From contig DASVDC010000168.1 in the NCBI GenBank assembly GCA_036381275.1, positions 1-58,259 of the forward strand: a DNA stretch of 58,259 nt, read 5' to 3'. Under the pieces are notes generated by a model. It searched no databases. It was not told the origin of the DNA and saw only the letters and a list, made by a program, of their open reading frames with translations. The position numbers and the translations under genes were made by a program. Below, piece by piece: positions 39,583 to 48,118 of the stretch (positions are counted from its first letter, which is position 1; each line of letters begins with the position of its first letter). The DNA comes from UBA7803 sp036381275 (GTDB taxonomy: Bacteria; Pseudomonadota; Gammaproteobacteria; Pseudomonadales; Azotimanducaceae).

Positions 39583-40923
39583 TCAGACGCTCGGGCCCGC
39601 GGCGCCGTCGGGGATCCAGGCGCCGTGGAAGCCGTACGGCACCCGCGCCGGCAGCAGCACCTGCGCGACAGGCCCCCGCGCGAGCTCGCGCGCATCGAAG
39701 ATCGCGAGCTCGCTCGCGTCACGGCCTTCGTCGTAGACGTAGGTGAGGAGCCAGCCGTCGTCCTCGTCCACCGCTCCCGGCCGCGCGACGAAGTACGGCT
39801 CCGCACCGTGCCGGCCGGCGCCGAGCTCGTACGCTTCGGCGCGGCCGCTCTGCACGTCGTGCTTGAAGATCGCCGGGAACGCGTCGCCCGTCGTCGCGAC
39901 GCTGTAGCCGAACCGGTAGGGACGGCCGGAGCGGGCCGGATTCACCCGCGGAAACTCGAGCCCGCGCTCCTCGATGCGCGCCGCGGACACCCGCCGCGTG
40001 CGCGGATTCACCGTCCAGCGGTCGAGCGTCGCCTCGCCTTCGGGCCCCTGCACTTCGCGGTCGAACATGCGCTCGTAGCGGCACACGTCCAGCACGACGT
40101 TGCCGTCCTCGTCGTCGTACGCGTTCATCGGATGGAACACGTAGCACGGCTCGACCTCGCACCAGATCACGTCGCCGGCGCCGCCGTCGCGGGGCAGCAG
40201 GCCGAGACGGGGCACGTAGTCCGGGTTCCACGCGAACGGGAAACGCATGCCGCGCGCGACCAGATCGAAGCTCACCGTCACCGGCAGGTCGTAGATCACC
40301 ACGTAGCGTCCGGTGAGGCTGGCGTCGTGAACCATCACCATGCCCGGCACCGGCACGTCGACCGTGCGGCTCACCCGGCCGTCGCGGTCGACCCGCACGT
40401 AGCGCACGCGGTCCTGCAGGTCGGGCCATTGGTACACCACCGCATGCAGTTCCCCGGTGTCGGGATCCGCCTTCGGGTGAGCGGTGAAGACGCCGCCCGG
40501 CAGCGTGCCGAAGAACGGATTCACACCCACCGTCTCGAGCTCGTACCCGAGCTCCACCGGCGGCGCGCCCGCTTCGACGACGGCCCAGGTGCGGCCGGCG
40601 TGGCCGATCACGTGCGTGTTGTTGCCGTAAGCCGGCTCCGCCGGACCCGCCGGTTCACCGAGCGCCGCGTTCACCTCGCGGCTGCGGATCCAGCGGTTGC
40701 GGTACCAGCAGGCGCGGCCCTCGTCGAGCCGCACGCCGTGGATCATGCCGGTGCCGACGAACCAGTGGTGGGTCGCTCGATCGGCCTCGCCGATCGGGTT
40801 CGGGCCGTTGCGCAGATAGCGGCCGCACAGCTCGGGCGGGATTCTACCGAGCACCGGCAACTCGCTTTCGGTGTGCTCCACCGTGACCGGGGCGAAGTTA
40901 CCTGTCAGGTATCGGTCGATCAT
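39583..40923 (-). CDS. Carotenoid cleavage oxygenase
   Basis: A 446-residue non-heme iron dioxygenase of the carotenoid cleavage/RPE65 family, which cleaves carotenoids, apocarotenoids or stilbenes at a double bond. The four iron-binding histidines are visible in family contexts: His149 (FTAHPKADPDTGEL), His199 (MVMVHDASLTGRY), His264 (CYVFHPMNAYDD) and His433 (YGFHGAWIP). The N-terminal GRYLRNGPNP is also characteristic. There is no signal peptide. The ATG at 40923 is preceded by GGAGG. No carotenoid biosynthesis gene is in the window, so the substrate remains open. Confidence 0.95.
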   Translation of the reverse strand: MIDRYLTGNFAPVTVEHTESELPVLGRIPPELCGRYLRNGPNPIGEADRATHHWFVGTGMIHGVRLDEGRACWYRNRWIRSREVNAALGEPAGPAEPAYGNNTHVIGHAGRTWAVVEAGAPPVELGYELETVGVNPFFGTLPGGVFTAHPKADPDTGELHAVVYQWPDLQDRVRYVRVDRDGRVSRTVDVPVPGMVMVHDASLTGRYVVIYDLPVTVSFDLVARGMRFPFAWNPDYVPRLGLLPRDGGAGDVIWCEVEPCYVFHPMNAYDDEDGNVVLDVCRYERMFDREVQGPEGEATLDRWTVNPRTRRVSAARIEERGLEFPRVNPARSGRPYRFGYSVATTGDAFPAIFKHDVQSGRAEAYELGAGRHGAEPYFVARPGAVDEDDGWLLTYVYDEGRDASELAIFDARELARGPVAQVLLPARVPYGFHGAWIPDGAAGPSV

Positions 40924-41036
40924 CTGCGGCCTCCTCCGGAGCTCGACCGCTACGATGACCGCCGAGCCTTCACCACGTCAACCTGACCGCACGGCTCGCT
41001 TCCGCCGCCGCCGGCTTCGCGTGTTAGCATGCGACG

Positions 41037-42833
41037 ATGTTCTACCCTCGTGTCAGCGAGCAGTTGCGCACCCGAGCGGCCTTGGCGCGGTACCCGTCCC
41101 TCGCCCAATGGCGCGGCCGGATCCTCCAGAGCACGCTGACCGCCACGGCGGTGCTGGGCAGCATCGCCTACGTGCCCGGCGTGCTCGCCGCGTATCAGGC
41201 CGGCCTGTGGGTGGTCGTGGTCGTCGACACGCTGGCCTGGGCGCTGGTGGTCGGCCTCGCGATCGCGCGCGGCCTGCCGTTCGGGGTTCGGGCCGGCGGC
41301 TGCATCGCCGTCTGGCTCGCGATCGCCGTGATGCTCCTGTGGATCGTCGGTCCGATGGGGTCGGGCACGATCTGGCTGCTGGCGGCGCCCGTGTTGGCCG
41401 CCTTGTTTTTCGGCTATCGGGGCGCAGCCGCCGGGGTCGGTCTGCTCGCGGTGATCGCGGTCGCCTTCTGGTTCCTGCTGCCGCTGCACCGTGCCGGAGT
41501 GGCGCTCGCCGCCGGCGGTTCCTACGCGCCGGAAGCGTGGGTCGCGACGTCGGGGGGCCTCCTGTTCCTGGCGGCCTTGCTGTCGCTGTCGATCGCCCGG
41601 CTGCTGCGCGGCCTCGAGGACTCGCTGATCGAGCTCGAGGTATCGCACCGCCGGATGTCGGAGACGCTGCTCGAGCGCGAGCGCCTGCAGGAGGAGCTGC
41701 TGCGCACCCAGAAGCACAGCGCGCTCGGCACGCTCGCGAGCGGCATCGCCCACGACTTCAACAACATCCTGGTGCCGATCCTGGTTGCGAGCGAAGAGGC
41801 GCGGGACGAGGCGCCGCCGAACAGCGTGCAGCGCGAGCACCTCGACCACGTGATCAGCTCGGCGCTGCGGGCGCGGAACCTGATCCGCCGCATTCTCGAC
41901 TTCAGCCGCAGCGCCGACGTGGAACGGCGGCCGGTGGCGGTCGAAACGGTGCTGCGAGAGGTCGGCGCGCTGCTGCGCAGCTCCGCCCCGGCCGGCATCC
42001 GCATCGAGTACCGCCTGAACGCGCCCGGTGCGCACGTCCTGGCCGACCCGGGCGAGCTGCATCAGGTGCTGATGAACCTCGGCACCAACGCCTACCTGGC
42101 CATGAAGGACGGCGGCGGCACGCTGACGCTCTCGCTCGACCGGCACCTCGAGGACGGCATGGTCGTGATCGGTGTCCAGGACACCGGAACCGGCATTCCG
42201 GTGGAGCTGCAGGATCGGATCTTCGATCCGTTCTTCACGACGCGGGAATCCGGTGCCGGCACCGGCCTCGGCCTCGCGATCGTGCAGCGGCTCGTCAGCT
42301 CGATGGCCGGCACCGTGGACTTCGAGTCCGAGCCCGGCCGCGGGACCCTGTTCCGGCTGCGTTTCCCGGAGGTGCCCGGCGACGTGCAGGCGGCCGATGC
42401 CGAACCGGCCGAGCACCACGCGCCGCGGCGGGCCGGCCGGCCGCGCACGGTGCTGGTGGTCGACGACGAGGATCTGGTGCGCGGCATGATCGGCGTGATC
42501 CTGGCCCGCCACGGCTACGCGGTGCGCGAGGCGAGCTCGCCGGAGTCGGCCCTGCGCCAGGTGCACGACGACCCCCACGCGTTCGATCTGGTGGTGACCG
42601 ATCAGGCCATGCCCAACATGAGCGGGCTGCGGCTCGCGCAGGACCTCCGGATCATCCGGCGCGACCTGCCCATCGTGCTGGTGTCCGGGCACCTGAGCCC
42701 GGAGGAAATCGAGCGCGCGTCGGATCTCGGGATCGAGGCGCTGCTGGACAAGCCGTTCGGCCGCCGCGCACTGCTGTCGGTGGTGGAACGGGCGCTCGGC
42801 ACGGGCGGCACCCGCAGTCAGGAGATTGCCTGA
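41037..42833 (+). CDS. Hybrid sensor histidine kinase / response regulator
   Basis: A 598-residue membrane kinase. About six hydrophobic segments occupy residues 30-200, with almost no periplasmic loops, so it probably senses a membrane or cytoplasmic signal. A coiled-coil linker leads to the HisKA domain with the phosphorylated His239 in LASGIAHDFNNILVP. The HATPase domain shows LMNLGTNAYLAM (N box), GVQDTGTGIP (G1), IFDPFFTT (F) and GAGTGLGLAIV (G2). A C-terminal receiver (VLVVDDEDLVRGM) carries the phospho-acceptor Asp522 in VVTDQAMPNMSG and the lysine in LLDKPFG. No output-domain regulator is encoded beside it. Confidence 0.94.
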   Translation: MFYPRVSEQLRTRAALARYPSLAQWRGRILQSTLTATAVLGSIAYVPGVLAAYQAGLWVVVVVDTLAWALVVGLAIARGLPFGVRAGGCIAVWLAIAVMLLWIVGPMGSGTIWLLAAPVLAALFFGYRGAAAGVGLLAVIAVAFWFLLPLHRAGVALAAGGSYAPEAWVATSGGLLFLAALLSLSIARLLRGLEDSLIELEVSHRRMSETLLERERLQEELLRTQKHSALGTLASGIAHDFNNILVPILVASEEARDEAPPNSVQREHLDHVISSALRARNLIRRILDFSRSADVERRPVAVETVLREVGALLRSSAPAGIRIEYRLNAPGAHVLADPGELHQVLMNLGTNAYLAMKDGGGTLTLSLDRHLEDGMVVIGVQDTGTGIPVELQDRIFDPFFTTRESGAGTGLGLAIVQRLVSSMAGTVDFESEPGRGTLFRLRFPEVPGDVQAADAEPAEHHAPRRAGRPRTVLVVDDEDLVRGMIGVILARHGYAVREASSPESALRQVHDDPHAFDLVVTDQAMPNMSGLRLAQDLRIIRRDLPIVLVSGHLSPEEIERASDLGIEALLDKPFGRRALLSVVERALGTGGTRSQEIA

Positions 42834-42884
42834 TACGCCCGCGCGTCCGGTTCGCCGGACGCGGAGCAACAGGGAGGGAATGAC

Positions 42885-43682
42885 ATGTTCGGACGCCCAT
42901 TCGGATGCGTCATCGCGGTCATCGGCCTCGCGGCGCTCGCCGCCTACCCGTATCCGGCGCCGCGTGCCGCCGAGCCCGAACGCGTCGTGGATCTCACCCA
43001 CGCGTTCGACGAAGACACCGTGTACTGGCCGACCGATACCCGCGGCTTCCGCCTCGAACGGCTCGCCCGGGGCCATACCGAAGGCGGCTGGTTCTATTCC
43101 GCGTACGCATTCTGCACCGCCGAGCACGGCGGCACGCATCTGGATGCGCCGGTGCATTTCAACGAGCAGGGTCAGTCGGTGGATCAGGTGCCCCTCGAGC
43201 GGCTCGTTGGGCCCGGCGTGGTGATCGACGTCTCCGCCAAGGCGTCCGCTGATCCCGACTATCGGCTCGCCGTCGCCGAACTCGAGGACCACGAGCGCCG
43301 CCACGGCCCGATCCCGGCGGATGCGATCGTGCTGCTGCGCACCGGCTGGAGCGCGCGGTGGCCGGACCGGCGCGCGTACCTGGGCGACGATACGCCGGGC
43401 GACGCCAGCAACCTGTCGTTCCCGGGGTACGGGGAAGAGGCCGCCCGCGTGCTGGTGGAAGAGCGGCACGTCGCCGTGCTCGGCATCGACACCGCGTCCA
43501 TCGACTACGGCGCCTCCGACGACTTCCCGGTGCACCGGCTGGCGGCGCGCCGCCAGGTGGCGGGCCTCGAGAATCTGACCCAGCTCGATCGCCTGCCGGC
43601 GACCGGCTTCACCGTCGTCGCGTTGCCGATCAAGATCGCCGGAGGCTCCGGCGGACCGGTTCGGGTGATCGCTCTGTTGTGA
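42885..43682 (+). CDS. Cyclase-family metal-dependent hydrolase, exported
   Basis: A 265-residue protein of the cyclase family (kynurenine formamidase/isatin hydrolase fold). It has an N-terminal signal-like hydrophobic segment (residues 7-28). The metal-binding signature is AEHGGTHLDAPVHFNEQG, with His81, His85, Asp87 and His91. Other family text is VVDLTHAFDEDTVYWPTDT, IVLLRTGWSARW, FPGYGEEAARVLVEERHVAVLGIDTASIDYG and a C-terminal VVALPIKIAGGSGGPVRVIAL. It would hydrolyse an amide or lactam-type substrate in the periplasm. It lies 51 bases downstream of the kinase gene and has GGGAGGGAATGAC before the ATG, so it may be cotranscribed. Confidence 0.9.
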   Translation: MFGRPFGCVIAVIGLAALAAYPYPAPRAAEPERVVDLTHAFDEDTVYWPTDTRGFRLERLARGHTEGGWFYSAYAFCTAEHGGTHLDAPVHFNEQGQSVDQVPLERLVGPGVVIDVSAKASADPDYRLAVAELEDHERRHGPIPADAIVLLRTGWSARWPDRRAYLGDDTPGDASNLSFPGYGEEAARVLVEERHVAVLGIDTASIDYGASDDFPVHRLAARRQVAGLENLTQLDRLPATGFTVVALPIKIAGGSGGPVRVIALL

Positions 43683-43818
43683 GCCGCGGCGCGGGAACCT
43701 CGCCGGTCGTGCTGACGGGATCACGCTGGCGCGTGTGGATCGCTTCCCCGACCGCTTCGCGCCCGCCGCGAGCCGATGACCGACCGGTCACCGGGCGAAG
43801 GGCCGACGGGGTTAGCGT

Positions 43819-43847
43819 TTGAACGCGCCGTGCGGGGTCACCATAAT
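43819..43847 (+). promoter_or_regulatory. Candidate sigma-70 promoter for the AAA/TPR gene cluster
   Basis: TTGAAC (43819-43824), a 17-base spacer and CATAAT (43842-43847), with start of transcription expected near 43854. The -35 overlaps a palindrome, GCGTTTGAACGC (43815-43826), which could bind a regulator. It lies in the 266-base gap before the 43949 gene; nothing else is seen in that gap. Confidence 0.5.
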
Positions 43848-43948
43848 GACGCGTCGGGAGGAGTCCCTACGGAAAGTGCGCAACGTGTCCACCTGGGTCA
43901 GCCGATGACAGGTACCCGCGGCGGCGCGCCCGCGGTGAGCGCGCACAC

Positions 43949-46693
43949 GTGGAAGGCCTTGGTTTGCGGAGCACCGATTCAGTGAGTACGCGAGCAGCGG
44001 GTCGGTCCGGCAAGGATCTGCTGGTGGGGCGCCAACGGGAGCTCGATGCATTCCACACGGCGCTCGACGCCGTGGAGGAGGGGCGCGCCTGTGTGATTCA
44101 GGTCGTCGGCGAGACCGGAATCGGCCGCACCCGGCTGCTGCACGAATTCGCCGAGCGGGCGGAAGCGAGCAACGCCCTCAGCGTGCTGACCCGCCCCGGC
44201 CCCGCTCACGCCGAGCCGCTGGCGCCGCTGCGCCGCCCGGAGCTGGGGGTGATCCTGCCGCGGCTCGCCGCGGCGGTCGGGCGCGCGCTCCAGGAGGAGG
44301 ACGGTTTCGGCCGGCTGCTGCAGGCGCTGGTCGCGGAAACGGAGCACGCGCCCGTGTGGCTCCTGATCGACGACGTGCACTTCGCAGACGAGGCGACTCG
44401 GGCGCTGGTGGAGCGGCTGATGGCCGCGATGCGGCACGGCAGCCTGCGGGACGCGCGCCTGGGACTGGTGCTGAGTCGCGTGCAGGACCGCGCGGGGCCC
44501 GATGCCGCCCCGCGCGTCGAGCCGGATTCACCCGAACGGCGCTGGCATCTGACGCTCGAGCGTCTCGGTATCGCCGAGGTGCGGGAGTGGCTGCAGCACC
44601 GTTTCGGCCTTCCCCCCGAGCAGGACCTGCTCGGACTGCTGATGCAGGCGAGCGCCGGAGTACCGCTCCTGATCTGCGAGCTGCTGACGTTTCTCGAGCG
44701 CTCCGGCTATCTCGAGCAGCACGAGCACCGGGTCGGACTCGGCCCCCGGGCGCGCGAGCTGGCGCTGCCGCGCGACCTGAACGCGCTGCTGCAGGGCAAG
44801 GTGGGGGCGATCTCCGGCCCGTGCCGGCGAGCGATCACGCTGGCGTCGTTCCTCGGCGACGAGTTCGATACGTCCGCACTGGCAGAACTGCTCGGCCAGC
44901 GCCCGGAGGGCGTGGCGCCGCTGCTCGAGGAGGCGGCCGCGGCGTCGCTGGTCGAACGGCGCCAGGCGAGCGTGTTCGGGTTCAAGCATCCCGCGGCTCG
45001 GGAGCTGCTCTACGGCGGGTCGGATCAACGCAGCCGGGAAGAAACGCACCTGCAGATCTGCCAACAGCTCATCGACGAGCTGGGCGAGCAGGCCGAGGCC
45101 CACGCGCTCACGATCACCCATCACCTGCTGCGCGCCGGCCGCCGGGCCGACCCGGCCCTGGTACTGCGCTTCGCCGCCCGGGCCGGTGAGATGGCCTTCG
45201 AGCACCATTCCTACTACCTGGCTGGCCGCTATTTCGAAGCGGCGGCGCAGGCGGGCGTTCGAAGTCTGGCTGCGTCGGCGCAGGCGGATCTGTTCACCCG
45301 CGCCGGCGAAGCGTTCCAGCGCTGGTCGGACGGCGCACGCAGCACCGCGTGCTTCGAACAGGCCGCGCGCCTGTACGAGGAAGTCGGCGACCTGCCCGGC
45401 TACGCCCGGGCGCTCACGGGGCTGTTGCGCAATCACGTCGCGTTCGGCGAATCCCGCGACGACGCCGCGGCCATCGCGGCGCGGCTCCAGGCGCTGCTCG
45501 CCGCGTTGCCGGAAGACTGCATCGAGCTGAAGGTGCGGGTGCACGACACGCTGGCGGTGCACTACCACGACATCGCCCGCTTCGACGTCGCCGAGGCGTA
45601 TGCGCAGACGGCGACCACGCTCGCGCAGCAGAGCGCCGACCCGGCGCTGCGCTGCATTCCGGTCACGTCGCTCGCGCTCGCGCAGATGGAGCAGCTTCGC
45701 CTGACGGAGGCCCGCACCGCGTGGCTCCAGGGCCTCAGCTACGACCGCGCGGCCGGCGCGGTGCGCTACGAGGGTCTGCACCTGCAGCGCCTGCCGGTGC
45801 CGCTGTACTGCCTGGGCGAGATCGCCGAGGCCGCCCGCTACAACCAGATCTCCTATCAGCACAACGAGGCCATCGGCAACACCGGCGAGCTGTGCCTGAA
45901 TCTGACCGTCGACGTGATGATCGCGAACCTGCGCGGCCGTTTCGACGACGCGATCGCCACCGGCTGGTCGGCGATGGAGCTGATGGAGACCACCCGTTAT
46001 CTGTGGCCGGCTCCGGCGCTGATCGGGGCGCTCGCCTGTGCGCTGACGATGCGCGAGCGTTTCGACGACGCCGAGCGGGTGCTCGCCCATCTCTCGACCG
46101 ACGGACTGACGTTCGCCGACGCGGGCCCCTATCGCCGCACCGCGAGCCGGCTCGCCGAGCTGGTCGCCGCGCACCGCGAGCCGGCCGCGGCGCCAGCCGC
46201 GGCACCGCCGCCCGGCGACCGACGCACCATGCGCGGCGTGCGCCTCGGCAGCCTCGCACGGCTGTGCGCGGAGGCCGATCTCGCATTGCTGCAGAACCGA
46301 CCGGCGCGGCTCAGCGGGATCCACGACGCACTCGAGTTCGTCGACCGCCGCGGCATCGTGCTGGCGCTCGGCTGGTGCTGCTCGGTGCCGCGTTCGCTCG
46401 CGGTTTCCACCGCGCTGCGCAACGGGCTCGCGCGCGCGGAGCGTCACTTTCAGCAGGCGGAGCGGTTCGCCGAGCGCGCCGGCGCACCGCTCGAGCTGGG
46501 TCGGGTGATGTTGTATCGAGGTCTCGCAGGCCTCGCCTGCGAGGCGCCGCCCGATCAGGTGCAGATGCACCTCGAACGGGCGCGACAGTGCTTCCAGGAT
46601 TTCGGCGTTTCGGTCCTCGAGCGGCTCGCCGCGGACGCGCTGTCGCGATGCGCGCGACCAACCCCTGTCACCAAGGAGAACAACGATGCCTGA
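43949..46693 (+). CDS. AAA (AAA_16-type) ATPase with TPR-like C-terminal region
   Basis: 914 residues from GTG 43949 (GTG 43982 is an alternative start). It resembles the N-terminal and middle part of MalT/LAL-type or adenylate-cyclase-associated ATPases: LLVGRQRELDAFHTALD, a P-loop VVGETGIGRTRLLHEFAERAE, and Walker B VWLLIDDVHFADEATR. About 500 residues of TPR-like helices follow (AARAGEMAFEHHSYYLAGRYFEAAAQAG, ACFEQAARLYEEVGDLPGYARALTGLL). Two oddities stand out: the P-loop lysine is replaced by Arg60, so ATP hydrolysis may be impaired, and no DNA-binding or cyclase output domain is present. It overlaps the next gene by 8 bases. Likely a scaffold or signalling ATPase. Confidence 0.8.
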   Translation: MEGLGLRSTDSVSTRAAGRSGKDLLVGRQRELDAFHTALDAVEEGRACVIQVVGETGIGRTRLLHEFAERAEASNALSVLTRPGPAHAEPLAPLRRPELGVILPRLAAAVGRALQEEDGFGRLLQALVAETEHAPVWLLIDDVHFADEATRALVERLMAAMRHGSLRDARLGLVLSRVQDRAGPDAAPRVEPDSPERRWHLTLERLGIAEVREWLQHRFGLPPEQDLLGLLMQASAGVPLLICELLTFLERSGYLEQHEHRVGLGPRARELALPRDLNALLQGKVGAISGPCRRAITLASFLGDEFDTSALAELLGQRPEGVAPLLEEAAAASLVERRQASVFGFKHPAARELLYGGSDQRSREETHLQICQQLIDELGEQAEAHALTITHHLLRAGRRADPALVLRFAARAGEMAFEHHSYYLAGRYFEAAAQAGVRSLAASAQADLFTRAGEAFQRWSDGARSTACFEQAARLYEEVGDLPGYARALTGLLRNHVAFGESRDDAAAIAARLQALLAALPEDCIELKVRVHDTLAVHYHDIARFDVAEAYAQTATTLAQQSADPALRCIPVTSLALAQMEQLRLTEARTAWLQGLSYDRAAGAVRYEGLHLQRLPVPLYCLGEIAEAARYNQISYQHNEAIGNTGELCLNLTVDVMIANLRGRFDDAIATGWSAMELMETTRYLWPAPALIGALACALTMRERFDDAERVLAHLSTDGLTFADAGPYRRTASRLAELVAAHREPAAAPAAAPPPGDRRTMRGVRLGSLARLCAEADLALLQNRPARLSGIHDALEFVDRRGIVLALGWCCSVPRSLAVSTALRNGLARAERHFQQAERFAERAGAPLELGRVMLYRGLAGLACEAPPDQVQMHLERARQCFQDFGVSVLERLAADALSRCARPTPVTKENNDA

Positions 46694-47426
46694 CATGCCG
46701 GGCCACATCGCCCGCCCGCGCTTCCTGCGCCTCCACGACGCGTTCCTGAACGAATCCCGAGAGAACCGGCGCCGCTTCGGCGAGAAGCTGTTCTCCGGCA
46801 TCTCGCTGGCCGACACCTATCGGGAGCTGCGCATCGGCACGTCCGCCGACTGGCGCCACCTGGAGCGCGAGTTCTATGCGGACGACGGTCCGCTCGCCTA
46901 CTGGCCTTACAACCGGTTCGGCTTCCTCGGCAACAAGGAGGAGATCCTTCGCCAGGGGGTGCTCGAAACGATCCGCGTGGTCGAAGGTCTCTCGGCGTCC
47001 CAGATGACCCGCAGCTACTTCAGTCGGCCCTGGCCGGACGAGCCGCCGGCCCGGGCGCTGGAGAGCTGGTGGGTCTGCATGGGCGATCACTGCTTCGAGA
47101 TCGACGTGCTCAACGGCGAGCGGCAGGTCACGATGATGATCATGACGCCGCGCATGCCGTTCCTGCCCGACAACCGCAAGCCGAAGCTCGAGAAGGACGG
47201 GTTCATCTGGACGGTGGCCCACCGGCACCTGCTCGAGGAGTACCTCGGCGAGTACCGCAAGGACCAGTCGCGCTATCCGAAGATCAAGCCCGTGTACCGG
47301 ATCGCGGGGCATGGCGAGGCCGGCGAGCAAGACAAGAAGGCCCACGGCGGGCACGGCCACGGCGGACACGGTGGAAACGGCCACGACGACCGGCACCTCG
47401 GCCGCCTCGAGAAGTTCACCGATTGA
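46686..47426 (+). CDS. Unknown protein with His/Gly-rich metal-binding-like tail
   Basis: A 246-residue soluble protein that I cannot assign to a family. The body contains LRLHDAFLNESRENRRRFGEKLF, EREFYADDGPLAYWPYNRFGFLGNKEEIL, ESWWVCMGDHCFEIDVLNGERQVTMMIMTPRMPFLP and HRHLLEEYLGEYRKD. The C-terminal tail, HGGHGHGGHGGNGHDDRH (about 220-237), could bind divalent metals such as Ni, Zn or Cu. Its start lies 8 bases inside the AAA/TPR gene, with AAGGAG upstream, and its stop overlaps the RDD gene's TTG start, so the genes are translationally coupled and probably function together. Confidence 0.75.
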   Translation: MPDMPGHIARPRFLRLHDAFLNESRENRRRFGEKLFSGISLADTYRELRIGTSADWRHLEREFYADDGPLAYWPYNRFGFLGNKEEILRQGVLETIRVVEGLSASQMTRSYFSRPWPDEPPARALESWWVCMGDHCFEIDVLNGERQVTMMIMTPRMPFLPDNRKPKLEKDGFIWTVAHRHLLEEYLGEYRKDQSRYPKIKPVYRIAGHGEAGEQDKKAHGGHGHGGHGGNGHDDRHLGRLEKFTD

Positions 47427-48118
47427 ACGCAGAGCCGCGTGTCGCCACCGTCACCGGCGTCGACGTCGCGCTGCGGGTCGCCGGCCCCGGCGCGCGCAGC
47501 TACGCGTTCCTGATCGACTGGCACCTGCGCCTGCTGCTGGCGCTGGCCTGGGTGGGCGTCGGCCTGCTGCTGGGCCGGGCGGGGATGCCGGCGCCGTGGC
47601 AGCTGACGCTGTTCCTGCTGCCGAGCGCCGCCGTCTATCTGCTCTACCATCCGGTGCTCGAGCTGCTGATGCACGGCAGCACGCCCGGCAAGCGCATGGC
47701 CGGCGTGCGCATCGTCATGGAGGACGGCAGCACGCCGGGCGCGGCGGCGATCCTGATCCGCAACGTGCTGCGTGTGCTGGACAGCCTGCCGGCGTTCTAC
47801 GTGGTGGGCCTGGTCAGCACGCTGATCACCCGGCACTCGACCCGCCTCGGTGATCTGGTAGCCGGCACGCTGCTGGTGTACGAGCGCCCCGGCGCGGAGA
47901 GCGCCGACACGTTCGCCCGCGACCGCGAGGCCATCGCGCGTCACGGTCTGGAGAACGTCGAGCTGGCGCGGGAGCTGCTCGAGCGCTGGAAGGCGCTCGA
48001 GCCGCAGGTACGGCAGCGTCTGGCCCATCGGCTGCTCGAACGGCTCGGCGATCCGGTGGACGGCGCCGCCGACGAAATCGCGCTGCGGCGGCGCCTCGAG
48101 GCGCAACTCGGCGGATGA
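47423..48118 (+). CDS. RDD family membrane protein
   Basis: A 231-residue membrane protein. The RDD domain is shown by RSYAFLIDWHLRLLLALAWVG (arginine and aspartate in the first helix), HGSTPGKRMAGVRIVMEDG and LVSTLITRHSTRLGDLVAGTLLVYE. About four membrane segments are followed by a helical cytoplasmic tail. Function of the family is not settled; some members influence ion homeostasis. The start is inferred as TTG 47423, overlapping the preceding TGA (TTGA), because the coding sense begins there and no ATG or GTG is available. It overlaps the SpoIIM-like gene by 4 bases. Confidence 0.85.
   Translation: MNAEPRVATVTGVDVALRVAGPGARSYAFLIDWHLRLLLALAWVGVGLLLGRAGMPAPWQLTLFLLPSAAVYLLYHPVLELLMHGSTPGKRMAGVRIVMEDGSTPGAAAILIRNVLRVLDSLPAFYVVGLVSTLITRHSTRLGDLVAGTLLVYERPGAESADTFARDREAIARHGLENVELARELLERWKALEPQVRQRLAHRLLERLGDPVDGAADEIALRRRLEAQLGG

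Noticed and set aside
36784..43724. Long minus-strand frames opposite the btuB-like gene (36784-38751) and the kinase/cyclase genes (40950-43724)
   Set aside because: No domain text and no start context; the opposite strand carries fully recognisable proteins.
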